DNA from: DASSUW01 sp963740605
Lineage (GTDB): Bacteria; Actinomycetota; Thermoleophilia; Solirubrobacterales; Solirubrobacteraceae
Direction of reading: 5' to 3'
Assembly (NCBI GenBank): GCA_963740605.1
Contig: CAVUFC010000018.1
Coordinates: 868,001 to 932,000 of the forward strand
Length of the DNA: 64,000 nt
In this document: piece after piece, positions 33,383 to 40,866 of the stretch
Layout of the letters: each line of letters begins with the position of its first letter
Numbering within the stretch: the first letter of the stretch is position 1
Program-made: the position numbers and the translations under genes
The notes under the pieces: generated by a model
Told to the model about the DNA's origin: nothing
The model's input: only the letters and a program-made list of their open reading frames with translations
Database searches by the model: none

Positions 33383-34867
33383 ATGTTCCGAAGAGCGTGT
33401 GCGGCAACAGCCGCAACCCTCGCCATCGTCCTGTGTCCGGGCGTGGCGAGTGCACAGACCAGCCAGGACGTGACAGGGTCCACCGGCGCCGCCCAGATCG
33501 GGTCGGCGGACCCGGGGGCCGGCGTCGCGGCCGACGCGCCGGTCACGGCCAACGCGCCGGTCACCGTAGCCTCGCCCAACAGCGGCGGGAACGCGACCCA
33601 GACCGGTGACACGTCGGCCTCGGCGTCGAGCGACAGCTCCTCGTCCGGCTCCGGCGACCAGGACACCAGCGGTTCGACCGGTGCGGCCCAGGTCGGCTCG
33701 GTGGACGGCTCGCCGAGCGCCGGCGCCGCCACCGCGCCGACCACCGCCAACGCACCGGTCACGGTCGCGTCGCCCAATAGTGGCGGCGACGCATCGCGCA
33801 CCGGCGACTCCGGCGCGACTGCCGGCGACAGCAGCTCCGGCGGAGCGTCCGCCGATCAGGACACGTCCGACTCGAGCGCATCGGCCCAGGTCGACAGCGC
33901 CGACGGGTCAGCGGGTGCGGCGGCCGACGCTCCGGTTACCGCGAACGCACCGGTCACGGTGCTTTCACCCAACAGTGGCGGCGACGCCACCCGCGACGGC
34001 GACACCGCCGCCGCGGCCTCAAGCGGCGACGGCTCGTCCGGCGCCGCCGGCCAGGACGTCGGCGGGTCGTCGGGAGCGGCCCAGATCGGCTCGGCGGGTC
34101 TCTCGCCGGCCATCGCCGCTGACGCCCCGGCGACGGTCAACGCGCCGATCACGGTCGCCTCGCCCAACAGCGGAGGCGACGCATCGCAGACCGGCGACAC
34201 CGGGTCGTCCGCAACCGCCGGCAGCGACACAGCCGGCGGCGGCGATCAGTCGACCACGGGATCGTCCGGCGCCGGCCAGGTCGGGTCCGCGGGCGCCTCG
34301 CCGCAGGCGGCCGCCGAGGCGCCCGCCACGGCGAATGCCCCCGTTACCGTCGCCTCGCCGAACGGCGGCGGCGACGCGTCCGGAGGCGGCGGCACCGCCA
34401 CCACCGGCGGCTCGACGCCGTCCGGCGGCAGCCAGACGACCGGTGGCTCGACCGGGGCGCTACAGGCGATCCCGGTCGGCCTGGCGTCGACGACTCGCGT
34501 CGAGGCGCCGGTCACCGGCAACACCCCGATCACGATCCTCTCACCGGACAGTGGCGGCGACGCCACCACGACGCCGAGCGGCGACACGCCGACCGGGCCC
34601 GACGGCGGCTCCGTGACGGGCGCCGGCGGCCCCGGTGACGGAACGGGCACAGGCACGGGCGGCGGGCCCGGCCTGAGCACCGAGGACGAGTTCGCTCAGA
34701 ACCCGTCCGGCAGTGGCGAGTCAATGACGACCGCCGCCCGGCGAGAGCTCGGGGCGCTCGCCGGCACCCTGCCGTTCACCGGCCTGCTCCTGTGGGCCAT
34801 CGCGCTGGCGGCCATGGTCGCGATCGTGAGCGGCACGGCGGGAAGGAGCCTCTCCGCGACCAGCTGA
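33383..34867 (+). CDS. Cell-wall-anchored repeat protein with LPFTG sorting signal
   Basis: The 494-residue protein has a signal peptide (FRRACAATAATLAIVLCPGV, cleavage near ASA-QT), then six imperfect repeats of roughly 60-70 residues. Each carries GAAQIGSAD-like, TANAPVTVASPNSGGDA-like and TGDT-like segments joined by Ser/Gly/Asp linkers. The end holds LAGTLPFTGLLLWAIA, an exact LPxTG motif, followed by a hydrophobic helix and a short TAGR-containing tail: the layout of a sortase substrate. The repeat core faintly recalls chaplin-type proteins, but conserved Cys residues are absent. It is likely a wall-attached spacer or coat protein. Repeat number may vary between strains. Confidence 0.75.
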   Translation: MFRRACAATAATLAIVLCPGVASAQTSQDVTGSTGAAQIGSADPGAGVAADAPVTANAPVTVASPNSGGNATQTGDTSASASSDSSSSGSGDQDTSGSTGAAQVGSVDGSPSAGAATAPTTANAPVTVASPNSGGDASRTGDSGATAGDSSSGGASADQDTSDSSASAQVDSADGSAGAAADAPVTANAPVTVLSPNSGGDATRDGDTAAAASSGDGSSGAAGQDVGGSSGAAQIGSAGLSPAIAADAPATVNAPITVASPNSGGDASQTGDTGSSATAGSDTAGGGDQSTTGSSGAGQVGSAGASPQAAAEAPATANAPVTVASPNGGGDASGGGGTATTGGSTPSGGSQTTGGSTGALQAIPVGLASTTRVEAPVTGNTPITILSPDSGGDATTTPSGDTPTGPDGGSVTGAGGPGDGTGTGTGGGPGLSTEDEFAQNPSGSGESMTTAARRELGALAGTLPFTGLLLWAIALAAMVAIVSGTAGRSLSATS

Positions 34868-34890
34868 CCTGCGTCGCTCCTCCCACAAAA

Positions 34891-34927
34891 GCCGGCTGCA
34901 GCGACGTCTCCCGGCGCTGCAGCCGGC
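34891..34927. terminator. Strong hairpin between convergent genes
   Basis: GCCGGCTGCAGCG (34891-34903) and CGCTGCAGCCGGC (34915-34927) form a perfect 13-bp stem with an 11-base loop. It lies between the stops of the repeat protein and the convergent lipid kinase and may end both transcripts, although no long T-run follows. Confidence 0.7.
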
Positions 34928-34950
34928 GCCCCCTTTGCCGGATCGAGGCG

Positions 34951-35934
34951 TCAGCAGACGACGTGGAGGCCACCGGGCTCGACGCTGAGCTCGGCGACCG
35001 TCTCGTCGCTCAAGTGGTCGCCATCGACCTGGAGGGGCACCGGCCGCCCGTCGACCGATCGGACGGTGGCCTCGGTGATGCCTGACAGCGCGGCGATACC
35101 GCGGTGCTTGGCGATCCGGGCCGCGCCGGACAGGGCGCGGAAGGTCACCGTCGGCACGTCGTACGGGCGGGCGCGGGTGAGCATGACGCCGGCGAGGTCG
35201 CCGGACTCGAGCGATGCGCCGTCGACGAGGTTGACGGGGCGACTCTTGAAGTACGTGTACGGCACGCCGTTCTGGAAGAAGGCGCTCACCCCGCGCACGC
35301 GCTGGCCTCCGGTCTCGAGCTCGAGCCGCGGCGGGTTGACGACGTAGCGGCGCAGGAAGGTCACGATCGCCGCCTCGGTGTAGTACCAGGCGCCCCAGCG
35401 CGCCTTCAGGTGCGGGTGGCGGTCGACGCGCTCGACCACGCTCGCGTCGAGCCCGACGCCGGCCGCGAACGTGAAGCGGCGCCCGTTGAGCAGCCCGAGG
35501 TCGACGCGCTGCGGCGCCCAGCGATCGGCGAGCCCGAGGATGTGCTCGGTGGCGTCGACCACGTCGTTGGGGATCCCGAGCATCTTCGCGAACACGTTGT
35601 TCGAGCCGCCCGGCAGGACGGTGAGCGGCGTGTCGGTGCCGGCGAGGCCGTTGGCGATCTCGTTGACGGTGCCGTCGCCTCCGAACGCAACCACGACGTC
35701 GAACGCCTCGCCGAGCGCGGCGGTGATCAGCTCGGTCGCGTGCCCGCGGTGCTGGGTGTCGATCGCCTCGACCTCGTAACGGCCCTGGAGCGCGTACACC
35801 ACCAGGTCCTTGAGCCGGTCCGACATCGTCGTCGCGTACGGGTTGACGATGACCAACATGCGCTTGGACTTCGCCGGCCGCTCGAGTGCGGCGATCTCGG
35901 TCAGCCGGCGCTCCGCTAACGCGGGGTCGCTCAC
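34951..35934 (-). CDS. Diacylglycerol kinase-family lipid kinase (YegS/DagK-like)
   Basis: The 327-residue protein has the DAGK catalytic domain: MLVIVNPYATTMSDR, the glycine-rich VVAFGGDGTVNEIANGL, and TVLPGGSNNVFAKMLGIP, followed by the C-terminal beta-sandwich with VQLQVDGD-like VPLQVDGDHLSD. It phosphorylates a lipid such as diacylglycerol at the membrane with ATP. The start is GTG at 35934, overlapping the corA-like stop by four bases, which makes the two genes an operon. Confidence 0.87.
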   Translation of the reverse strand: MSDPALAERRLTEIAALERPAKSKRMLVIVNPYATTMSDRLKDLVVYALQGRYEVEAIDTQHRGHATELITAALGEAFDVVVAFGGDGTVNEIANGLAGTDTPLTVLPGGSNNVFAKMLGIPNDVVDATEHILGLADRWAPQRVDLGLLNGRRFTFAAGVGLDASVVERVDRHPHLKARWGAWYYTEAAIVTFLRRYVVNPPRLELETGGQRVRGVSAFFQNGVPYTYFKSRPVNLVDGASLESGDLAGVMLTRARPYDVPTVTFRALSGAARIAKHRGIAALSGITEATVRSVDGRPVPLQVDGDHLSDETVAELSVEPGGLHVVC

Positions 35935-36926
35935 AGCCAGCCCCGGCGCCTGAAGTAGTACGCCATGCCGCCGAGCAGGATGACCATCGCGGCCAGGATC
36001 TCCCAGAACGCCGTGGAGTCCTGCTCGCCCGGCACACCGACGTTCATGCCCCAGATGCTCGCCACGAGCGTGAGCGGGAGGACGATGACCGAGATCGCCG
36101 TCAGCACCCGGAACGTCTCGTTGGTCCGGTGGGCGATCTGCGCCTCGTTGGTGGACTCGAGCGCCTCGACGACCTCCTTGTAGTTCTCGAGCATGTCCCA
36201 GATCCGCTCGGAGGCGTCGTTGATGTCGTCGAAGTAGATGTCGAGGTCGTCCGTCATGTAGCGCGCCTTGTTGCGCTCGAGGTCGGCGATGGCCGGCCGC
36301 TGCGGGCGGACGATCTTGCGGAAGTTGATGATCTCCTGCTTGACGTTGGAGATGTCGCGCACGACCTCGGCCGAGTTGTCGCCCTCGAAGATCTCCTCCT
36401 CGATCCGCTCGAGCTTGTTGCCGATCTTGCGCAGCATCGGGAACGAGGCGTCGACGCACTCGTCGACGATCTTGTAGAGCAGGTAACCCGGGCCCTTGGA
36501 GAACAGCGACTCGCGCTGCTCCTCGTTCGTCCGGCAGCGCTCGAACAGGTACTCGACCGGCTGCAGCGGCTCGTTCGGGACCGTGATCAGGTAGTCGGGG
36601 CCGACGAACAGGTCGAGCTCGGCGGCGTTGAGGCGCCCGACCTGCTTGTCGTAGCGCGGAAAGTGCAGGACGATGAAGAGGTACTCGTCGTACTCGTCGA
36701 CCTTCGGGCGCTGGTTGCGCGAGATGACGTCCTCGTAGTCGAGGGAGTGGAACTCGAACCGCTCCTGCACCCACGCCAGGTCGACCTGCCGCGGGCGTTC
36801 GATGTTGATCCACCGCAGCCCGGGGAACTCGATGATCTCGACGTGCGGCTCGTCGTGGGCGGGCGCGGTCTCAGGCGCGCGGCGCGAAGATCGACGCCCG
36901 AACGGGGACCGAGGGAGGCTCGGCAT
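35931..36926 (-). CDS. corA: CorA-family magnesium/cobalt transporter
   Basis: The 331-residue protein has a cytoplasmic alpha/beta domain (about 25-235) with a long helical stalk, then two C-terminal membrane helices (FRVLTAISVIVLPLTLVASI and AFWEILAAMVILLGGMAYYF). Between them is the WGMNVG signature at the mouth of the pore. CorA channels carry Mg2+ (and Co2+ or Ni2+) down the membrane potential. The basic C-terminal end RRRGWL is usual. Divergent from the SAM riboswitch transcript. Confidence 0.93.
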   Translation of the reverse strand: MPSLPRSPFGRRSSRRAPETAPAHDEPHVEIIEFPGLRWINIERPRQVDLAWVQERFEFHSLDYEDVISRNQRPKVDEYDEYLFIVLHFPRYDKQVGRLNAAELDLFVGPDYLITVPNEPLQPVEYLFERCRTNEEQRESLFSKGPGYLLYKIVDECVDASFPMLRKIGNKLERIEEEIFEGDNSAEVVRDISNVKQEIINFRKIVRPQRPAIADLERNKARYMTDDLDIYFDDINDASERIWDMLENYKEVVEALESTNEAQIAHRTNETFRVLTAISVIVLPLTLVASIWGMNVGVPGEQDSTAFWEILAAMVILLGGMAYYFRRRGWL

Positions 36927-36999
36927 AACTGAGGGGGTCGTCCGTCAGGGGCATCGCCGGAGGGATTCTACGCGTGATACCGTTTCCCCACATAGCAGT

Positions 37000-37114
37000 A
37001 CGCATCCAGAGGGGTGGAGGGACTGGCCCTACGAAGCCCCGCCAACCATCTCGCGCAAGCGAGAAACGGTGGCAATTCCATCAGGCTCCAAGACGACGGC
37101 CTGGGAGATGTGGC
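37000..37114 (+). promoter_or_regulatory. SAM-I (S-box) riboswitch aptamer
   Basis: The conserved S-box core is directly readable: CATCCAGAGGGGTGGAGGGA, then CTGGCCC, GAAGCCCCGCCAACC, a GAGA-capped P3 stem (TCTCGC / GCGAGA), the ACGGTGGCAATTCC block, P4 (CAGGC / GCCTG), and GAGATG closing P1 near 37113. S-adenosylmethionine binding normally shuts off genes for sulfur, methionine or SAM synthesis. Here it stands before a threonine-synthase-like gene and a sulfur-carrier gene, pointing to a methionine function for them. Confidence 0.93.
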
Positions 37115-37128
37115 GCAGGGCTCTCCTC

Positions 37129-37163
37129 GAACCTTCGCCGCGATAGACCCCAGGCGGAGGTTC
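37129..37163 (+). promoter_or_regulatory. Ribosome-site-sequestering hairpin of the riboswitch
   Basis: GAACCTTCGCC (37129-37139) can pair along all 11 positions (one G-U) with GGCGGAGGTTC (37153-37163), burying the GGAGG ribosome site of the next gene. The two arms are separated by 13 bases. This suggests translational control: with SAM bound the hairpin forms and the gene is off. The competing structure was not worked out. Confidence 0.65.
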
Positions 37164-37170
37164 AATTCCA

Positions 37171-38394
37171 TTGCCGGCAGATGCCCTGAAGTGCAAGGAG
37201 TGCTCCACCACCTATCCACTCGACGCGCGCTACGTCTGCGAGCGCTGCTTCGGCCCGCTCGAGGTCGCCTACGGGCCGCCGGGCGGCACTGCGGATGAGC
37301 TGAAACGCCGCATCCAGGCGGGCCCGCACACGCTCTGGCGCTACGCGGACTTCCTGCCGCTGGAGGGCCCGCCGCGGTCGGCGCTGCCCACCGGCTGGAC
37401 GCCGCTCGTGAAGGCGGATCGCCTCGCCGCGAAGCTCGGGATCCGGGAGCTCTGGATCAAGAACGAGACCGCGAACCCGACGCACTCGTTCAAGGACCGC
37501 GTCGTGTCCGTCGCGCTGGCCCGCGCCCAGGAGCTCGGGTTCGAGACGGTCGCCTGTGCGTCCACCGGCAACCTCGCGAACGCGGTCAGCGCCCACGCGG
37601 CCGCCGCCGGGCTGCCGTCGTACGTCTTCATCCCCGCCGACCTCGAGCAGGAGAAGATCCTCGCCACCGGCGCCTACGGCACCAACATCGTGGCGATTCG
37701 TGGCAACTACGACGCGGTCAACCGCCTCTGTACCGAGCTGTCGGCCGAGCGCCCGTGGGCGTTCGTCAACGTCAACGTGCGGCCCTACTACGCCGAGGGC
37801 TCCAAGACCCTCGCGTTCGAGACCGCCGAGCAGTTGGGGTGGGAGATCCCGGACCGCGTGGTCGCCCCGATCGCCTCCGGCTCGCTGTTCACGAAGGTCG
37901 CGCGCGGCTTCGAGGAGTTCATCGAGGCCGGCCTGCTGACGGGCGAGGTTCCGACGATGTGCGGCGCCCAGGCCGAGGGCTGCTCACCGGTCGCCCAGGC
38001 GTTCACCGCCGGCACCGACGTCTGCCGCCCCGTGAAGCCCGACACGATCGCCAAGTCGCTCGCGATCGGCAACCCGGCCGACGGCCCGTACGCGGTCGAG
38101 CTCGCGAACGCCACGGGCGGCGTGATCGAGAGCGTCACCGACGACGAGATCCGGGCGGGAGTCCGGCTGCTGGCCGAGACGACCGGCATCTTCACCGAGA
38201 CCGCCGGCGGCGTCACGACCGCGGTGCTGGCGAAGCTGGCGGCGGCCGGGAAGATTGACCCGGACGAGCGCGTGGTGGCCTACATCACCGGCGACGGCCT
38301 GAAGACGCTCGACGTCGTGCGCGACACGTTCACGGTCACGGAGATCGCGCCGTCGCTCGACGAGTTCGAGTCGGCGTTCGCGGCGGTGGCCTGA
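37171..38394 (+). CDS. thrC: Threonine synthase-like PLP enzyme; candidate O-phosphohomoserine-dependent homocysteine synthase
   Basis: The 407-residue fold-type II PLP enzyme has a zinc-ribbon-like N terminus (CKEC at residues 8-11, CERC at 23-26), the PLP Lys108 in NPTHSFKDR, CASTGNLANAVSAHAA for the cofactor phosphate, and a late ETAGGVTTAVL. By family it would turn O-phosphohomoserine into threonine. Two facts argue for another role: a SAM riboswitch controls it, and it overlaps by one base a CysO-like sulfur carrier. Both fit sulfur transfer onto O-phosphohomoserine to give homocysteine. I recall a ThrC-like enzyme called MetM working with a carrier called HcyS in Streptomyces, but cannot check it. 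The start is TTG at 37171, 10 bases after GGAGG; ATT at 37165 is an alternative. Confidence 0.85.
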   Translation: MPADALKCKECSTTYPLDARYVCERCFGPLEVAYGPPGGTADELKRRIQAGPHTLWRYADFLPLEGPPRSALPTGWTPLVKADRLAAKLGIRELWIKNETANPTHSFKDRVVSVALARAQELGFETVACASTGNLANAVSAHAAAAGLPSYVFIPADLEQEKILATGAYGTNIVAIRGNYDAVNRLCTELSAERPWAFVNVNVRPYYAEGSKTLAFETAEQLGWEIPDRVVAPIASGSLFTKVARGFEEFIEAGLLTGEVPTMCGAQAEGCSPVAQAFTAGTDVCRPVKPDTIAKSLAIGNPADGPYAVELANATGGVIESVTDDEIRAGVRLLAETTGIFTETAGGVTTAVLAKLAAAGKIDPDERVVAYITGDGLKTLDVVRDTFTVTEIAPSLDEFESAFAAVA

Positions 38395-38669
38395 TGGCGG
38401 TCAAGGTCAAGCTCCCGACCCAGCTGCGCGACGCCGCCGGCAACCAGGCCGAGGCGCAGGTCGAGGGCAGCACGGTGGGGGAGGCGCTGTCGAGCCTGTA
38501 TGACCAGTACGCCGAGCTGCGCACGCGGATGTCCGACGACGGCGGCGGGCTGCGCCGGTTCGTGAACGTCTATCTCGGCGGTGAGGACATCCGCTTCCTC
38601 GACGGCCTCGACACGCCCGTCGCCGACGGCGACGAGCTCACGATCCTGCCGGCCGTCGCCGGCGGTTGA
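38394..38669 (+). CDS. MoaD/ThiS/CysO-family sulfur-carrier protein
   Basis: The 91-residue beta-grasp protein closely follows the pattern of mycobacterial CysO: RRFVNVYLGGEDIRFLDGL, then VADGDELTILPAVAGG at the very end. The exposed C-terminal Gly-Gly would be adenylated and turned into a thiocarboxylate by an E1-like enzyme, which is not in this window. In mycobacteria CysO delivers sulfur for cysteine. Here the partner gene is a threonine-synthase-like enzyme under a SAM riboswitch, so delivery of sulfur for homocysteine is the more economical reading. No protease is needed to expose the Gly-Gly. Confidence 0.88.
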   Translation: MAVKVKLPTQLRDAAGNQAEAQVEGSTVGEALSSLYDQYAELRTRMSDDGGGLRRFVNVYLGGEDIRFLDGLDTPVADGDELTILPAVAGG

Positions 38670-39394
38670 CGGCCGCCCTCGGCTGGGGTGCGCTGAGCGC
38701 GTCGTCGCTGGTCATCGGCGCGCTCCTCGGGATCGCCCGGCCGTGGCCGGACAAGCTCGTCGGCGCGGTGCTGGCGTTCGGCGCCGGCGCGCTGATCAGC
38801 GCGGTGGCGTTCGACCTCGCCGAGGAGGGCGGCCGCCTCGGCGGTGGCGACTCGGTCGCGATCGGCCTTGCGCTCGGCGCGCTGACGTACTGGGGCGCCA
38901 ACCGCGTGGTCGAGCGCACCACGGGCAAGCGCCGCGGGCCGTCATCACACGGCGAGAACGCCGACGCCGGCCCGGCGCTCGCGCTCGGCGCGTTTCTGGA
39001 CGGCATCCCCGAGCAGGCCGTGCTCGGGATCGGCATCGTCACCGGCAACGGCGTCAGCGTCGGGCTGCTGGCCGCAATCTTCATCTCCAACCTCCCGGAG
39101 GCGGTCGGCTCGTCGACCGCGATGATCAGCTCCGGCCAGTCGCGCGGGACGGTCATCCGGCTGTGGCTGATCGTCGCCGCGATCTGCACCCTCGCGACCG
39201 TCGCCGGTTACGCGATCGCCGACAACGTGTCCGGCGACTTCCAGGCGGTCATCGACGGGTTCGCGGCCGGCGCACTGCTGGTGATGCTGATCGACGCGAT
39301 GATCCCCGACGCGGCGAAGCGCGCCGGCGACATCGCCGGACTGCTGACCGTGCTCGGCTTCGCCGTCGCTGCGGCGCTGTCAGCGGCCAGCTAG
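38666..39394 (+). CDS. ZIP-family metal transporter-like membrane protein
   Basis: The 242-residue protein has about eight hydrophobic segments. The fourth and fifth helices carry LDGIPEQAVLGIGIV and FISNLPEAVGSS, which correspond to the HxxPE-type metal motifs of ZIP transporters but with the first His replaced. The loop between helices III and IV is short and polar (TTGKRRGPSSHGENADAG). It probably moves a divalent metal, though the altered motif makes substrate uncertain. The start appears to be a TTG at 38666 overlapping the sulfur-carrier stop, so it may belong to the riboswitch-controlled transcript. Confidence 0.72.
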   Translation: MTAALGWGALSASSLVIGALLGIARPWPDKLVGAVLAFGAGALISAVAFDLAEEGGRLGGGDSVAIGLALGALTYWGANRVVERTTGKRRGPSSHGENADAGPALALGAFLDGIPEQAVLGIGIVTGNGVSVGLLAAIFISNLPEAVGSSTAMISSGQSRGTVIRLWLIVAAICTLATVAGYAIADNVSGDFQAVIDGFAAGALLVMLIDAMIPDAAKRAGDIAGLLTVLGFAVAAALSAAS

Positions 39395-39705
39395 GCGGCT
39401 CGCCGGGGCGGCACCGCGAAGTCGTCCGCCCCGATCAGGTCACCCTCGAGGGCGGGCACCAGGCAGGCGGCGAGCGCCTCCATGTTCTCGGTCACGGACC
39501 GCTCGTAGGCGGCGACGATCTCCTCGCGCCACTCGCTCTGCCGACGGTCGAGCTCGGCCATGTCGGCGCGCGTGTACGGCGCCTTGAGGTGGGTCATGCA
39601 CTCCGGGCAGCGCAGGTCGACCAGGGTGTCTTGGTCGCCTTGTGGCTCGCAGCGGAGCGGCTGCAGGAAGCGCGAACCGCAGCTCGGGCAGGAGGACAGC
39701 GCCAT
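39391..39705 (-). CDS. Small zinc-ribbon protein, function unknown
   Basis: The 104-residue protein has two Cys pairs, CPSC near residue 6 and CPEC near residue 35, forming a probable zinc ribbon, followed by a helical acidic region (ADMAELDRRQSEWREEIVAAYE). The ATG at 39705 is preferred because sequence upstream lies over the divergent esterase start. Its TAG stop and that of the convergent transporter share bases (39391-39394). Confidence 0.65.
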   Translation of the reverse strand: MALSSCPSCGSRFLQPLRCEPQGDQDTLVDLRCPECMTHLKAPYTRADMAELDRRQSEWREEIVAAYERSVTENMEALAACLVPALEGDLIGADDFAVPPRRAA

Positions 39706-39724
39706 GCTCGGCGAAAGTAGACCC

Positions 39725-40513
39725 ATGCCCGGACGGAACCTCGCCATCGCGCTCCTCCTCGTCGTCGCCCTGGTCGCATGCGGGGGAGACGACGCGCCGG
39801 CGGGCATCCGGGTGCGCGACTACACGGTGCACAGCAAGGCCGTCGACCGGGACATGGCGGTCAAGGTCGTGGTGCCGGACGGCGGGCGCAAGCATCCGCT
39901 GCTCGTGTTCCTGCACGGTCGCGGCGGCGATGAGGGCTCGTACGTGCACGGGCCGTTCCTGAAGGCGCTCAAGGCGCTCGGCTCGCGCGCGCCGATCGTG
40001 GCGTTCCCGGACGGCGATGTGGACAAGTACTGGCACAACCGCGACAGCGGCGACTGGGGCCGCTACGTGATGCGCGAGGTGATACCGCAGGTCGCGGGCA
40101 ACTACGGCGCCGACCGCCGCCGCGTCGCGATCGGCGGCATCTCGATGGGCGGCTTCGGCGCGTTCGACCTCGCCCGGCTGCACCCGCGCCGCTTCTGCGC
40201 GGTCGGCGGCCACTCGCCGGCGCTGTGGCGGACCGGTGGCGAGACCGCGCCCGGCGCCTTCGACGACGCGGCGGACTTCGCCCGCCACGACGTGATCGCC
40301 TCGGCGCGCCGGCTCACCCGCCTGCCGGTCTGGCTCGACGCGGGCGACGCGGACCCGTTCCGCCCGGGCGACGGCGCGTTCGCCGCGAACCTACGCGCCG
40401 CCGGTGCGCACGCCAGCGTCCACCGCTGGCCAGGCGGCCACAACGGGGCCTACTGGAACGCGCACTGGGGCGACTACCTGCGCTTCTACGCCCGCGCGCT
40501 GAAGCGCTGCTAG
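39725..40513 (+). CDS. Lipoprotein alpha/beta-hydrolase, esterase D/PHB-depolymerase-like
   Basis: The 262-residue protein has a lipoprotein signal (LAIALLLVVALVACGGDD, with Cys19 in the lipobox LVAC), so it is probably anchored to the outer face of the membrane. The hydrolase core shows an oxyanion segment LLVFLHGRGGDEGSY, the nucleophile elbow GGISMGGFGAFD (Ser), an acid candidate in LDAGDADPF and the His in WPGGHNGAYW. That is the layout of the esterase/antigen-85 group, probably acting on an exported ester. Its stop overlaps that of the convergent cupredoxin gene by three bases. Confidence 0.82.
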   Translation: MPGRNLAIALLLVVALVACGGDDAPAGIRVRDYTVHSKAVDRDMAVKVVVPDGGRKHPLLVFLHGRGGDEGSYVHGPFLKALKALGSRAPIVAFPDGDVDKYWHNRDSGDWGRYVMREVIPQVAGNYGADRRRVAIGGISMGGFGAFDLARLHPRRFCAVGGHSPALWRTGGETAPGAFDDAADFARHDVIASARRLTRLPVWLDAGDADPFRPGDGAFAANLRAAGAHASVHRWPGGHNGAYWNAHWGDYLRFYARALKRC

Positions 40514-40866
40514 CGCTTCTTGACCTTGATCGTCATGCGCATGTCCTCGTGGAGCGTGCAGACGATCTTGTACGTGCCGACGACCTTCAGCTTGCGCTTG
40601 AAGCTGTACTCCGACGACGCGGGCTGCGAGTGGAACTTCTTCACGTGCTTGGGCCCGGACTTGAGCTTGACGTCGTGGACGTCGCCCGCCATCTCGAAGC
40701 CCGGCCACTTCCACGTCACGGTCGTCCCGGACTTCACCTTCAGCGTCTTCGGCGTGTAGTAGTTGTCGCCGAGCTTGACGGTCTTCTTGGGGGCCGCCTG
40801 GGCCGGCACCGCGCTCACGAGGAGCGCGGCGCCGGCGACGACGGCCGTGATGGTGCGAGACCTCAC
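40510..40866 (-). CDS. Secreted cupredoxin (plastocyanin/azurin-like)
   Basis: The 118-residue protein has a signal peptide (SRTITAVVAGAALLVSAVPA, cleavage near AQA-AP) and one cupredoxin domain. Type 1 copper ligands are visible as His in GDVHDVKL, then Cys, His and Met in VCTLHEDMRM. It should carry electrons or bind copper outside the membrane. It is the last gene of the set with the multicopper oxidase and beta-helix protein; its GTG start overlaps the previous stop by four bases. Confidence 0.87.
   Translation of the reverse strand: MRSRTITAVVAGAALLVSAVPAQAAPKKTVKLGDNYYTPKTLKVKSGTTVTWKWPGFEMAGDVHDVKLKSGPKHVKKFHSQPASSEYSFKRKLKVVGTYKIVCTLHEDMRMTIKVKKR

Noticed and set aside
33383..34867. 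Regular DNA repeats resembling an array
   Set aside because: They are in-frame coding repeats of about 200 bases with varying linkers, not a CRISPR array. No CRISPR repeats or cas genes were seen in the window.
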